A stretch of 64,000 nucleotides of DNA from Lacinutrix neustonica (GTDB lineage: Bacteria; Bacteroidota; Bacteroidia; Flavobacteriales; Flavobacteriaceae). Position numbers and translations under genes: made by a program. The notes beneath the pieces are model-generated. The model searched no databases, was not told the origin of the DNA, and saw nothing but the letters and a program-made list of their open reading frames with translations. Of this stretch, positions 43,053-53,381 are shown in pieces (position 1 is the stretch's first letter; every line of letters begins with the position of its first letter). Location of the stretch: positions 1,963,501 to 2,027,500 of the forward strand of contig NZ_CP113088.1 in NCBI RefSeq assembly GCF_026625145.1, written 5' to 3'.

Positions 43053-43376
43053 ATGATAATATATAACGTCACCATAAATATAGACGACAGTATTCACGAG
43101 GAGTGGCTACAATGGATTAAGGAACACATTCCCCAAGTACTCGCCACAGGCAAGTTTAAAGAAGCAAAACTAACAAAAGTTTTAGTTGATGAAGATTTGG
43201 AAGGTCAAACATACTCCATTCAATACAGAGCCCATTCTAGAGAAACTTTAGAGGCTTATTATACAGAAGACGCTGAAAGACTTCGTGGCGACGGACTCAA
43301 AAGATTCGCAGATAAAATGCTAGCGTTTAGAACCGAGTTAGAAGTTATTAATGAATATTCTGTAGATTTTAAATAG
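43053..43376 (+). CDS. DUF4286 family protein
   Basis: A 107-residue cytosolic protein matching the small DUF4286 family (MIIYNVTINIDDSIHEEWLQWIKEHIP, ALTKV-type middle, QYRAHSRETLEAYY). It probably has a ferredoxin-like dimeric fold; the function is unknown. Location immediately upstream of rsmA, 97 bp away, suggests co-transcription. Confidence 0.85.
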   Translation: MIIYNVTINIDDSIHEEWLQWIKEHIPQVLATGKFKEAKLTKVLVDEDLEGQTYSIQYRAHSRETLEAYYTEDAERLRGDGLKRFADKMLAFRTELEVINEYSVDFK

Positions 43377-43473
43377 CTGTAGCTAAGTTTTAAGATTCAC
43401 ACAACCCTTAAAACACGGACGTTTTAACGTTCATGATAATCACATTCAAAATTTCTAAAAAGGGCATACGCTT

Positions 43474-44272
43474 ATGAGCAAATACAACAACAAAATAGAA
43501 GTTAAAGCAAAAAAGTTTTTGGGACAGCACTTTTTAGAAGATGAGGCTATTGCAGAGCAAATTGCGGATACTTTAAGCTTAAAAGGTTACGAAAACGTCT
43601 TAGAAATAGGCCCAGGAATGGGCGTGCTTACCAAATATTTACTTAAGAAACCCACAACGACTTACGTCATCGAAATCGATACAGATAGTGTTGCTTATCT
43701 TAAAAACAATTACTTAAATCTAACGCCAAGAATCATTGAAAAAGACTTTTTAAAATACGATGTTAGTGAAACGTTTAAAGAGGAGCCTTTTGCTATTATT
43801 GGTAACTTCCCTTATAATATTTCGACTCAAATTGTGTTTAAAACCTTAGAATTACGCGATCAGATTCCGAATTTTCCGGAATGTTTCAAAAAGAAGTTGC
43901 GGCACGTATTTGTTCTAAAGAAGGCAGTAAAGTCTATGGTATTCTTTCGGTCTTAACCCAAGCGTTTTATGAGGCTGAGTATTTGTTTACTGTGCCTCCA
44001 ACTGTTTTCAACCCACCACCAAAAGTAGATTCCGGCGTATTAAGACTCACACGTAAAGCTGATTACAGTTTGCCATGCGATGAAAAACTTTTTTTAAAGT
44101 TGTGAAAACGGCTTTTCAGCAACGCAGAAAAACATTACGCAACAGCTTAAAAACATTTGATTTGAGTGATATTCTAAAAGCAAATGTTATCTTTGACAAA
44201 CGACCGGAGCAACTAGATGTTCAGGCGTTTATAGAACTTACAACCGCAATAGAAAACGACAGCAAAATTTAG
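43474..44272 (+). CDS. rsmA: 16S rRNA (adenine1518/1519-N6)-dimethyltransferase (two lesions)
   Basis: Also known as KsgA; 266 aa after repair. SAM-binding [15 protein letters not shown] and catalytic NFPYNIST are intact. The lesion CCGA for CCGGA at 43867-43870 restores [25 protein letters not shown] second, ordinary homopolymer lesion (T7 at 44089-44095, T8 needed) restores [21 protein letters not shown]. The second is the only clear non-motif lesion in the window. Confidence 0.95.
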
Positions 44273-44280
44273 ACTTTTAG

Positions 44281-45642
44281 GTGGAAGAACAGGACGAAAA
44301 TATCAAATTTACAATAAGCGACGCGCTTATTACTCAAGTAGAAGAATTAGTAGATTCTAGAAATGATAACGCCATTTTAGAATTACTAAATGAATACCAT
44401 CATGCTGATATTGCCGAAATTCTCGAAGACCTAAATCCCGAACAGTCCACGTATATCATTAAGCTTTTAGATAGCGGAAAAACGTCGGAAATCCTTATGG
44501 AAATGGATGAAGACGATCGCGAGAAAATCTTGGCGTTGTTATCCACAAAAGAGATTGCCGAAGAAATTGAAGAGCTCGATACTGATGATGCGGCAGATAT
44601 GATTGCTGAACTTTCCGAAGAACGGCAAGAAGCGGTTATCGCACAAATTGAAGATCAGGACCACAAGGCAGAAATTCAAGAGTTACTCGCTTACGATGAA
44701 GACACTGCCGGCGGATTAATGGCAAAAGAACTCGTAAGAGTCAATGAGAACTGGACGGTAACCGAATGTGTTAAAGAAATGCGCGCGCAAGCTGAAAACG
44801 TGACCAGAGTGCATTCCATTTATGTTGTAGATGATACCGAAAAGCTTATTGGACGTCTCTCGTTAAAAGACTTGCTCATGGCCTCACCAAGAGCTCATAT
44901 TTCTACCGTTTACATACCAAAAGTTGATTACGTCACTGTAGATGAAGGTGTTGAAGACGTCGCTAAAATCATGCAGAAATACGACTTGGAAGCCATACCC
45001 GTAGTCGATGAGAATAAAATATTATTAGGACGTATTACCATAGATGATATTGTAGACGTCATAAAAGAAGAAGCAGAAAAGGATTATCAACTGGCTGCAG
45101 GTATTACCAAAGATGTCGAGGCCGATGATAGTATCTTGCAATTAACAAGAGCACGTTTACCTTGGCTTTTCTTAGGATTAATTGGAGGCATAGGGGCCTT
45201 CTTAATTATGGAAGGGTTTCAGGAAGCCTTTAATTCGTATGCCCTTTTATTCTTTTTTACACCATTAATCGCAGCCATGGCTGGAAACGTGGGGGTACAA
45301 TCGAGTGCTATTATTGTTCAGGGTTTAGCTAATGACGATGTAAAAGGTAGTATTAATAACCGCTTAATTAAAGAAATGCTTCTAGCAGCCCTCAACGGAA
45401 CAATTCTAGCCTTATTCCTTTTCGCTTTCGTGTGGATTGTGAAAGGTGAGTTCTTAACGGCACTAGCCATTTCTGTATCTCTCGTTGCTGTCATTATCGT
45501 CGCAGGACTCATAGGTACATTTGTACCCCTGTTTTTAGATAAAAAAGGAATAGATCCAGCCATCGCTACCGGACCATTTATTACTACTAGCAACGATATT
45601 TTTGGGATTTTAATTTACTACGGATTGCTAAACTTATTATAG
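44281..45642 (+). CDS. mgtE: magnesium transporter MgtE
   Basis: A 453-residue Mg2+ channel. It has a cytosolic N domain of acidic helical repeats (LEDLNPEQSTYIIKLLD, DTDDAADMIAEL), a CBS pair (residues about 140-265) and a C-terminal membrane domain with the conserved GNVGVQSSAIIVQGLA. GTG at 44281 starts the frame 8 bp after the rsmA stop, so the two are likely translated from one mRNA. Confidence 0.95.
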   Translation: MEEQDENIKFTISDALITQVEELVDSRNDNAILELLNEYHHADIAEILEDLNPEQSTYIIKLLDSGKTSEILMEMDEDDREKILALLSTKEIAEEIEELDTDDAADMIAELSEERQEAVIAQIEDQDHKAEIQELLAYDEDTAGGLMAKELVRVNENWTVTECVKEMRAQAENVTRVHSIYVVDDTEKLIGRLSLKDLLMASPRAHISTVYIPKVDYVTVDEGVEDVAKIMQKYDLEAIPVVDENKILLGRITIDDIVDVIKEEAEKDYQLAAGITKDVEADDSILQLTRARLPWLFLGLIGGIGAFLIMEGFQEAFNSYALLFFFTPLIAAMAGNVGVQSSAIIVQGLANDDVKGSINNRLIKEMLLAALNGTILALFLFAFVWIVKGEFLTALAISVSLVAVIIVAGLIGTFVPLFLDKKGIDPAIATGPFITTSNDIFGILIYYGLLNLL

Positions 45643-45830
45643 GTATCTAAGTTTTTTTTAATAGCCTTTTCGTTTTTGTCAAACCTACAAGCTTTCTAAA
45701 ATTTTGGAGCATTACAGATCGGCTTCCATTTCTAACACATTTTTTTTGACCTTCTCCTGAAGCAAAAAAAGGATCCCACTTCCATCACTAGCGTAAAACT
45801 TCGTAACTTTCAACTTCAGATACATTTATT

Positions 45831-46196
45831 ATGAAAGCGATTAATTTACAAAAAAAACACGCCAGCTTCACAAAACAATGGCACCCCCATCGCATTGCAA
45901 CGGTAGACACAATGCAAGTGCTTTTAGCAAAGCTAGAAGGCGAATTTGTTTGGCACAGTCATGATGATGAAGATGAACTATTTCAAGTGCTTAAAGGAAC
46001 TCTTTATATGCGATTTCGAGACAGAACAGAAATTGTAAAAGAAGGTGAAATTATTGTCGTACCCAAAGGTGTAGAGCATAATCCTATGACAAAAAATGAC
46101 GAAGAAGTGCATGTTTTACTCTTCGAAAAACTGTCAACCGCTCATACAGGAAACATAAAAGACGATAAAACACAAACCAAATATCCGGAAATATAA
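45831..46196 (+). CDS. cupin-domain protein
   Basis: A 121-residue single-cupin protein with the metal-binding set WHSHDDEDELFQVLKG (His, His, Glu) and VPKGVEHNPM (His). It lies 3 bp before the next gene, indicating an operon. The substrate is unknown; such proteins are often small isomerases or sensors. Confidence 0.88.
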   Translation: MKAINLQKKHASFTKQWHPHRIATVDTMQVLLAKLEGEFVWHSHDDEDELFQVLKGTLYMRFRDRTEIVKEGEIIVVPKGVEHNPMTKNDEEVHVLLFEKLSTAHTGNIKDDKTQTKYPEI

Positions 46197-46199
46197 TTT

Positions 46200-47137
46200 A
46201 TGAAAATTCTTCATTTAGATACCAATCACCCCTTATTAATAAATAGACTCAAGGATTTAGGATTCGAAAATCATGAGAATTATTCCGATTCCAAAGCAGT
46301 CATTCAAAAAAACATTCATGATTTTGATGGTTTAATAATTCGTAGTCGTTTCAATATTGATGCTGAGTTTATAAATGCGGCAAAAAAGCTGAAATTTATT
46401 GGGCGTGTTGGCGCTGGACTTGAAAACATAGATAGTGCATTTGCCCAACAAAAAGGCATCACACTAATTGCAGCTCCTGAAGGCAACCGGAATGCTGTTG
46501 GCGAACATAGCTTGGCCCTATTGCTATCACTCTTTAATAAATTAAACAAGGCAGACCAAGAAGTGAGACAGGGTAAATGGTTGCGTGAAGACAATCGCGG
46601 ACAAGAGCTCGACGGAAAAACCGTTGGTCTCATTGGCTATGGAAATATGGGTAAAGCATTCGCGAAAAAGCTAAACGGGTTTGAGGTTCAGGTATTGTGT
46701 TATGATATAAAGCCGGATGTAGGTGATGACAATGCCAGGCAGGTGACTTTAGAAGAACTCCAGCAAAAAGCAGACGTCTTAAGTTTACATACACCGAAAC
46801 GGTAGACACCATTGGCATGGTAAACTCAGCTTTTGTTGATGCCTTTAAAAATCCCTTTTGGCTCATAAATACAGCCCGTGGCAAAAGTGTGGTCACGACA
46901 GATTTGGTTGCGGCATTAAAAAGTGGTAAAATTTTAGGTGCAGGACTCGATGTTCTAGAATATGAGAAAACCTCATTTGAAGATTTATTTAGTGACAATA
47001 AATTACCTAAAGCGTTTCAATATTTAGTCCACTCAGAAAACGTGCTATTAACGCCCCATGTTGCAGGTTGGACTATAGAGAGTAAAGAAAAATTGGCTCA
47101 AACCATAGTCGACAAAATTAAAGCAAAATTTTGTTAG
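46200..47137 (+). CDS. D-2-hydroxyacid dehydrogenase, SerA-like (frameshifted at 46794)
   Basis: A 312-residue NAD-dependent dehydrogenase after repair. It has GRVGAGLENID, Rossmann GLIGYGNMGKAFAKKL and the catalytic Arg/Glu/His set (INTARGKSV, GLDVLEYEK, TPHVAGWT). The lesion CCGA for CCGGA at 46794-46797 restores LSLHTPETVDTIGMVN. It could be phosphoglycerate dehydrogenase, but it lacks the C-terminal ACT domain, so it is named by family only. Confidence 0.9.
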
Positions 47138-47165
47138 CTTTATACCTACGTAAAAACTACTGTTT

Positions 47166-47622
47166 ATGACATCGAACGCCAAAACTCCGGAAGACTATAT
47201 CGAGCAGCTACCTGAGGAAAGAAAAGTGGCCGTAACGAAGCTCCATGATCTCATAATAAACCATATGCCAAGAGGTCTAGAAGCTGGAATGGGTTATGGT
47301 ATGTTAGCGTATTACGTTCCCAAATCTATCTATCCGAGAGGGATACCACTGTAAACCTTTTCCCCCGTTACCATTTATAAACGTGGCCTCTCAAAAAAAC
47401 TTTATTGCGCTATACCATTCCGGACTGTATGCAAAAAAGGAACTCCACGACTGGTTTGTGGCTGAATACCCAAAGCATTCAAAACACAAACTAGACATGG
47501 GCAAAAGCTGTGTACGCTTTAAAAAAATAGATGCCATCCCGTATAATTTAATTGAAGAACTACTTAGTAAAATGAGTGTTGAAGAGTGGGTTGACCTTTA
47601 TCAGAAAGCGATAAAGAAATAA
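47166..47622 (+). CDS. DUF1801 domain protein (frameshifted at 47334)
   Basis: 151 aa after repair. The N-terminal TPEDYIEQLPEERKVAVTKLHDLI and GMGYGMLAYYVP match the DUF1801 family. The lesion CCGAGA for CCAGA at 47334-47339 restores SIYPEGYHCKPFPPLPFINVASQKNF. The family fold is frataxin-like (YdhG/YjhX-type); the function is not established. Confidence 0.87.
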
Positions 47623-47675
47623 ATATCTTCCAAGCTTTTATTAAGCAAAGGATAACAGTAAAACAACAAATAGAT

Positions 47676-48062
47676 ATGAAAAAGCGTGTTACAGGAATTG
47701 GGGGTCTTTTTTTTAAAACAAAAGACCCGGAACAAACAAAAAACTGGTATAAAAAACATTTAGGATTTAACACAGACGATTATGGCTGTACCTTTTTGTG
47801 GAAAGACAAAGAAGGGAACGAGTGCTCCACCCAATGGTCACCCTTTAAAGAAGACACAGAATATTTTGCGCCTTCTAAAAAAGATTTTATGTTTAATTAC
47901 CGAGTAGAAAATCTTAAAGAATTATTAGCCACATTGCAGGCGGAAGGGGTAACTGTTGTTGGCCAAATGGAAGAATATGATTATGGAAAATTTGGTTGGA
48001 TTTTAGACAATGATGGTAACAAAATTGAACTTTGGGAGCCAGTAGACCAAGCCCTTTTGTAA
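47676..48062 (+). CDS. VOC/glyoxalase-family protein
   Basis: A 128-residue protein with paired beta-alpha-beta units (GLFFKTKDPEQTKNWYKKHLGF near the N-terminus and GWILDNDGNKIELWEP near the C-terminus). His/Glu metal positions are consistent with vicinal-oxygen-chelate proteins, but the substrate is unknown. It contains an intact CCGGA (DPEQ codons). Confidence 0.88.
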   Translation: MKKRVTGIGGLFFKTKDPEQTKNWYKKHLGFNTDDYGCTFLWKDKEGNECSTQWSPFKEDTEYFAPSKKDFMFNYRVENLKELLATLQAEGVTVVGQMEEYDYGKFGWILDNDGNKIELWEPVDQALL

Positions 48063-48116
48063 AACGAATCAAATTTTTATTAACTTTAGCTTTCAACCAA
48101 TAAATTAAAAATCAAA

Positions 48117-48528
48117 ATGTCTGACGAAAAAAACTTAAACGAGAACCTTGACGATATGTTAGGTGACGCTAAAGAAGGTGCAAAAAAAGCTGCAGATAAG
48201 GCTGGGGAATTTGCTGAGGAAGCGAAGAAATCGGCTCATGAATTTTCTAACAGTGCTAAAGAAACCTTTGGAAGCTCTGCAGAAAACAAAAAACTATTAG
48301 CTGGAATTACGGCAATATTATTGGGCTGGCTTGGTGTTCATAAATTTATTTTAGGCTATCAAAAGGAAGGCATAATAATGGCAGCAGTTGGTGTTCGGTT
48401 GGTTCTTGTGTGGTATTCCTACAGCTTTAGTTTCTGTAATCGGACTTGTTGAAGGTATTATGTATCTAACAAAAACGGACGCAGAATTTTACAACACTTA
48501 TCAAGTTGGCCGCAAGCCTTGGTTCTAA
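48117..48528 (+). CDS. TM2-domain membrane protein (frameshifted near 48394)
   Basis: About 137 aa. It has a long Lys/Glu/Ala-rich amphipathic N-terminus, then a TM2 domain (GITAILLGWLGVHKFILGYQKEG) and the C-terminal end EGIMYLTKTDAEFYNTYQVGRKPWF. The frame breaks at GTTCGG (48393-48398). Two bases are missing if TCTGG was read as TCGG (GVLGWFLCGIPTAL), or one is extra. The first option fits the recurrent motif but is not proven. Confidence 0.8.
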
Positions 48529-48537
48529 AAGGGCTTA

Positions 48538-48577
48538 ACAAGTCCAGGTGAACCTTCATCCGGACTTCTTTTATTAA
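48538..48577 (+). terminator. possible terminator after the TM2 gene
   Basis: Arms AAGTCC and GGACTT with a structured 16-nt interior are followed by CTTTT. The stem is short and the T-run weak. Confidence 0.4.
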
Positions 48578-48614
48578 TATAAATAAGCGACTCCGGTAAA
48601 AGCCGCCTGATGGG

Positions 48615-49655
48615 TTATTGTGCTAACCCATAATCTAATGGTAGCGCATCACCTATACGCTGATGTCCCATAAAGCCACCAAACAACACTTTATCAACAG
48701 GTGCATGATTACCAAAGGCATCAATTTGAAAACGCTTGACCTCGCTTTGTATTGCAGATTGTTTGCCTTTACAAAGGATATTTAACTTTAATGGAATTTC
48801 AACTTCTACGATTTTTGTACTATCATTTTTGAACGTGGTAATTTGCGTTTCGGGTTTTATTTGATAAGCGCCCTTGAAAATCTTAAATTTTTCTTCCTTC
48901 AACCTATTATTAGCAACTGCTCGCATGAAGTGCAGCGTAGAGCCTATATAAGCCTCTTTTCTATTTCTCAAAGCTTTTCTGTGATTGTTAGAAGATATGT
49001 TTTCGAAAAAGGTAGTACCGTAATAGCCAACCGAATGAACTGTTTTAAAGGCGTTTTCTAAATCTAAAGTAGAATCTGTATCTATATTATAGGTAATACT
49101 AAAATGATTTAAATCGTACCTCACAAGATATTCTAAAGCTATATTTTTTATCACTAACGGAGCTTTTGATGAGGCTACCAGTTGTTTCGTCTTCCTATCA
49201 AAATTGAGTACAATGGCGTCTTCATTTAAAATAGCACAGCCCATTCCGAATTTTGAATGCCCTAAAAACTCTCGCCTAAATTGTTGTAATTTAAATGGCC
49301 GTGACCACTCGTCTTTGCTGTCTAACACAACCTCTTCTAATGCGTTAACGTCTTGTTTTAGTGACAAATGGTAAACTTTATCGAAGTCTATCGCATATAG
49401 TATAATACTTTCATAACCGACAAAAGAAATCACTAGTGGCGCACTTATATGTTTTTTTAATTCAAAATAAAACTCTCCGTCAAAATTAGTGGTTGTTCCA
49501 TAAGATGTATTATCAAAATATACCGAAGCCCCTACAATGGGTGCATTTGTATTACGGTCTTTTAATGTCCCACTCAATGTTTGAGACCAGGCTAGATTTA
49601 CGCCCACAAATAAGATAAAATAAAACACACTAGATTTATATGGCATAGCATTCAA
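48615..49655 (-). CDS. outer-surface protein with carboxypeptidase-regulatory-like domain
   Basis: A 346-residue secreted protein. A signal peptide (ending AWSQ) is followed by a CarboxypepD_reg-like beta sandwich (TLSGTLKDRNTNAPIVGASVYFD...GYESIILYAID). The remaining 240 residues match the uncharacterised flavobacterial proteins that follow this domain. It is not a TonB receptor: no plug or barrel is seen. It may be co-transcribed with the acyltransferase gene 17 bp upstream. Confidence 0.8.
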   Translation of the reverse strand: MNAMPYKSSVFYFILFVGVNLAWSQTLSGTLKDRNTNAPIVGASVYFDNTSYGTTTNFDGEFYFELKKHISAPLVISFVGYESIILYAIDFDKVYHLSLKQDVNALEEVVLDSKDEWSRPFKLQQFRREFLGHSKFGMGCAILNEDAIVLNFDRKTKQLVASSKAPLVIKNIALEYLVRYDLNHFSITYNIDTDSTLDLENAFKTVHSVGYYGTTFFENISSNNHRKALRNRKEAYIGSTLHFMRAVANNRLKEEKFKIFKGAYQIKPETQITTFKNDSTKIVEVEIPLKLNILCKGKQSAIQSEVKRFQIDAFGNHAPVDKVLFGGFMGHQRIGDALPLDYGLAQ

Positions 49656-49672
49656 GGGCTTTATTTAAAAAA

Positions 49673-51493
49673 TCAATCTTCAATGACCCCATTACCATTG
49701 GGAAACTTTCTTTCCAACTCGGCTTGAAATTCTTCCATAACGGGCCTTACCGTACTTTCAGGTAAATCTTCAATTTTTATATACATTAAGCCATCTACCG
49801 CGTTATTAAATAGTGGGTCCACATTAAATGCCACTAGTCGCGCATTCTGTTTGATGTATTTTTTCAATAATACCGGTAACCTTAATGCACCTGGCTCTAT
49901 TTCATCGATAATCTTATCAAACTTATTCAAATCGGCTTCCGTAGCATCAAAAACAAAGTCTTTATCAGCATCTTTAAGTTTTACCTTAAACTCCTTTTTA
50001 GGTCTTACATATTGGGCAACGTAAGGATCGTAATAATGAGATTTCATAAATTCAATCATTAAAGATTTTGAGAAATTTGAAAACTGATTACTAATACTCA
50101 CACCACCAATTAAAAATTTATGCTCTGGATGACGTAGGGTCGTATGTACAATTCCTTTCCGGAGTAAAAATAAGGGCATGGGCTTTTGCTGGTATTCTTT
50201 AATTATAAAAGCACGACCAAGCTCAATAGACTCACTCATCATTTTATGTAACTCGGGTTCAAAACGAAATAAATCTTGAAGATAAAATCCATCGATACCA
50301 AAAGATTCAAAAATCTTGGACCCCAACCCCATTCTATACGCTCCCGCAATCACTTTAGTTTCATTATCCCACAAAAACATATGGTAGTAATACGTATCAA
50401 AAGTATCTAAATCTATGGCTTCGTTGGTGCCTTCACCAACTTCTCTAAACGTAATTTCGCGCAGCCGTCCTATTTCGCGCAGTATATTAGGAATTTCGTT
50501 TGCTGGTGCTAAATAGACTTCGTAATTTTTGCTAATTAATAAACGCCGGTCACTTTTTAGTAGCGCCTTTACTTCATTAATCATGATTTTAGAATCTACA
50601 GGCGTCACAATTTTCTTTGGAATCTTCTGCGCTTTCAAACTGGAAGAAATACTGCTTATAATTTTCTCTTTGGGTTCAAAGGCATTAGACAACATATACG
50701 TTTTCTTTCTAACAAACTCTGAAAACTCTTCTAAAGTCTCATGCTCGTCTTGGTCTTTTACAGAAATGGCTTTTCCTATTCTCACTTTAATGGTTCTGCG
50801 CTTTTGTGTTAGCAACTCTGAAGGTAATTTTGCCGTTCTAAACGTATCGTTAATTTTTGAAAGCTTGTAAAACAATTTACTGTTTTTGGCATGAAAATAA
50901 ATAGGAACAATAGGTACGTTTGCTTTTTGAGCCAATTTCATCGCTGCTTCTTCCCAAGGTTTGTCAACCATTAATTTACCATCTTTGTAGGTAGACACTT
51001 CGCCAGCAGGAAAAATACCTAGAGGATGCCCTTCACGAATATGCAAAATCGCATGTTTAAAACCTGCCATACTGGACTTCGCATCTTTACGATCTTCAAA
51101 CGGGTTAACTGGCATGATATATGGCTTCATGGGTTCTATGCGGTGCAATAGAAAATTAGCGATGATTTTAAAATCTGAACGCTGCTCGAGCATTAACTTA
51201 AGCAATAGAATACCGTCAATACCTCCTAAAGGATGATTAGAAACAGTGATATAAGCCCCTTCTTTTGGCAACCTTTTTAAGTCTTCTTCCGGAATTTCAA
51301 ACTTAATTTGAAACTCCTCTAAAATAGCATCAAGAAACTCGACTTCACCTAAATGTTTATTGCGATTGTAAATTTCATTAAGTGTTGAAATTTTTAAAAC
51401 CTTCATCAATAACCAACCAGTAAAAGTTCCAAAAACACCATATTTGTCAAGGTGAATTGCCTTTGAAACCTCTTTTGCCGTTACTAATCCCAT
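49673..51493 (-). CDS. olsF: bifunctional acyltransferase, OlsF-like (ornithine/amino-acid lipid synthesis)
   Basis: A 606-residue protein with two catalytic modules. The N-terminal PlsC-type O-acyltransferase has SNHPLGGIDGILLL (HX4D variant) and GIFPAGEVS. The C-terminal GNAT-like N-acyltransferase (REITFREVGEGTN...ELGRAFIIKEYQQ) resembles OlsB/GlsB. This order is that of OlsF proteins described in Flavobacterium johnsoniae and Serratia, which acylate an amino acid twice to form an aminolipid. Whether ornithine or glycine is the head group cannot be read from sequence. Uninterrupted. Confidence 0.78.
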   Translation of the reverse strand: MGLVTAKEVSKAIHLDKYGVFGTFTGWLLMKVLKISTLNEIYNRNKHLGEVEFLDAILEEFQIKFEIPEEDLKRLPKEGAYITVSNHPLGGIDGILLLKLMLEQRSDFKIIANFLLHRIEPMKPYIMPVNPFEDRKDAKSSMAGFKHAILHIREGHPLGIFPAGEVSTYKDGKLMVDKPWEEAAMKLAQKANVPIVPIYFHAKNSKLFYKLSKINDTFRTAKLPSELLTQKRRTIKVRIGKAISVKDQDEHETLEEFSEFVRKKTYMLSNAFEPKEKIISSISSSLKAQKIPKKIVTPVDSKIMINEVKALLKSDRRLLISKNYEVYLAPANEIPNILREIGRLREITFREVGEGTNEAIDLDTFDTYYYHMFLWDNETKVIAGAYRMGLGSKIFESFGIDGFYLQDLFRFEPELHKMMSESIELGRAFIIKEYQQKPMPLFLLRKGIVHTTLRHPEHKFLIGGVSISNQFSNFSKSLMIEFMKSHYYDPYVAQYVRPKKEFKVKLKDADKDFVFDATEADLNKFDKIIDEIEPGALRLPVLLKKYIKQNARLVAFNVDPLFNNAVDGLMYIKIEDLPESTVRPVMEEFQAELERKFPNGNGVIED

Positions 51494-51533
51494 AGTTTAT
51501 TTTTAGTTAATTGCTACAAATGTAAGCAATAGA

Positions 51534-52784
51534 TTATTCAGTTACAATTTGAACTGTTTCTTGAAATAGTTGTTTTAATAAAACCGTTTTACCTTGTTCT
51601 AATGTTTTAATCGAAATGGCATCAAAATGTCTAATGGTATATAAATGCACTTTGTTGTGACATGTCACTTTAAATTTTGCTTTTAAGTGTAACAATAATG
51701 GGTCCAGTTATTGTATGCATTTTCAAAACACACAGAAAAACTAATGGCCGAATTTTGAATCACATCCACTTTCATTTTATATAACGCCAATAAAGTGAAA
51801 ATTTCGCTGATATTTTCTTCTACGATATAAGAAAAATCTAAGGTTGATAATGATAACAACACCTGATTCTGTTTTAAAATAAAACAGGGGACATTTGGCT
51901 CTATACCTTTTGTTTTATTAACGGTTGTTCCTTTATCTTCCGGATTTAAAAAGGATTTAACATGCAAAGGAATTTCCTTACGCTGTAATGGCTGCAATGT
52001 TTTTGGGTGAATTACAGAGGCCCCGTAAAAGGCCAACTCAATCGCTTCGGTATAAGATATAGTGTTTAACAGCTTCGCATTGTTAAAATGTCTTGGATCC
52101 CCATTTAATACCCCAGGAACATCTTTCCAAATGGTAACACTCTCAGCGTTTAAACAATAGGCAAAAATAGCCGCCGTGTAATCGCTCCCTTCTCGCCCTA
52201 AGGTGGTGGTGAAATTGTTACTATCGCTTCCTAAAAACCCCTGAGTAATATATAACGTAGAAGCCTCTACTGCTTTTGCAATATGCATCCGGGTCGCTTC
52301 CCAATCTACATTAGCACGACGATAGTAGTTATCGGTTTTAATACATTTTCTAACATCTAACCAGCTGTTTTTTAAGTGCTTTTCATTTAGATATTGACTG
52401 ATTATGGTTGTTGAAAGTAGCTCACCAAAGCCAATGACCTGATCATAGACAAAATTGTAGTCTCGGAGATTTATTACTGGTAAAAAACTGCTGTAGTTCT
52501 TCAAAAAGCAAACCTACAGCTTGATATACAGGATGTTGCTCTGTTTCAAATAGATCGCTAATTATAGTCTGGTGGTAGGTTTTAACCTCAAATAATTCGT
52601 TTGCTAATTTTGTTTTATCATTCAAATATTTATCAATGACAACTTCTAAAGCATTCGTGGTTTTTCCCATTGCAGAAACTACAATAAGTGTGTTTTTATA
52701 ACCTACTTTTTCTAATACACGAATAACGTTTTTCACCCCATTCGCATCTTTTACAGAAGCTCCACCAAATTTAAATATTCTCAT
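51534..52784 (-). CDS. lysC: aspartate kinase (two lesions)
   Basis: Phosphorylates aspartate, the first step to Lys/Thr/Met. KFGGASVKD near the start and TTLGREGSDYTAA in the middle are diagnostic. The lesion TCTCGG for TCTGG at 52461-52466 restores TSNKSPDYNFVYDQVIGFGELLS. A second lesion near 51703-51707 (CCAGTT, one base short; CCAGATT restores NAYNNLDPLLLHLKAKF) extends the regulatory ACT region to the stop at 51534. Total 416 aa. It overlaps the GNAT gene by 4 bp. Confidence 0.92.
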
Positions 52785-53263
52785 GAAATAGTGTTCAAAT
52801 AATTTATTATACCCGATTCATCCAATTGCACAACATCCCAATCACGCATCACATTAGCGCCTTTATTTTCATAAAAAGTAATGGCCGATTCGTTCCAGTC
52901 TATCACTTCCCACGAAATCCGTTTGACTCCCAACTCATGACCATATTTCACAACTTCATCAAGTAATGCAGTCCCTAGGCCAGTCCCTCTCATTTTTTGG
53001 CTCACTATTAAATCTTCAAGATGCAACACCTCACCCTTCCACGTGGAATACCGTTTGTATACTAAAGCGATTCCTACAACCTGATGTGCTTTTTCTGCCA
53101 CAAAACAAGTGAATTTTGGCGACGTACCAAACCCGTCCCGTTTTAAATCTTCAACCGAAATAATAACGGCTTCTGGTTCTTTTTCATAGATGGCAAGTTC
53201 CACGATGAGATCATGAACACTTTGCATGTCTGCCGCAGTGGCTAAACGAATAGTGAAAGACAT
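52781..53263 (-). CDS. GNAT-family N-acetyltransferase
   Basis: A 160-residue acetyltransferase. The acetyl-CoA loop is KMRGTGLGTALLDEV, with the strand LEDLIV before it and WEVIDWNESAITFYENKGA after it. It resembles the diamine/thialysine acetyltransferase branch (LHLEDL, YEKEPE), which I would treat as tentative. Its last 4 bp overlap lysC (ATGA), indicating coupling. Confidence 0.87.
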   Translation of the reverse strand: MSFTIRLATAADMQSVHDLIVELAIYEKEPEAVIISVEDLKRDGFGTSPKFTCFVAEKAHQVVGIALVYKRYSTWKGEVLHLEDLIVSQKMRGTGLGTALLDEVVKYGHELGVKRISWEVIDWNESAITFYENKGANVMRDWDVVQLDESGIINYLNTIS

Positions 53264-53381
53264 AAGTTTAAATTTAATTTCAAATATAGTTTAAAGTTAA
53301 ATAGTTTCAGTTTTAATAATTAACGAAAACGTTGTAGGTCGCTAAAAAAGTCAGATATTTGCAAAAAAGAAGTCTCATTTT

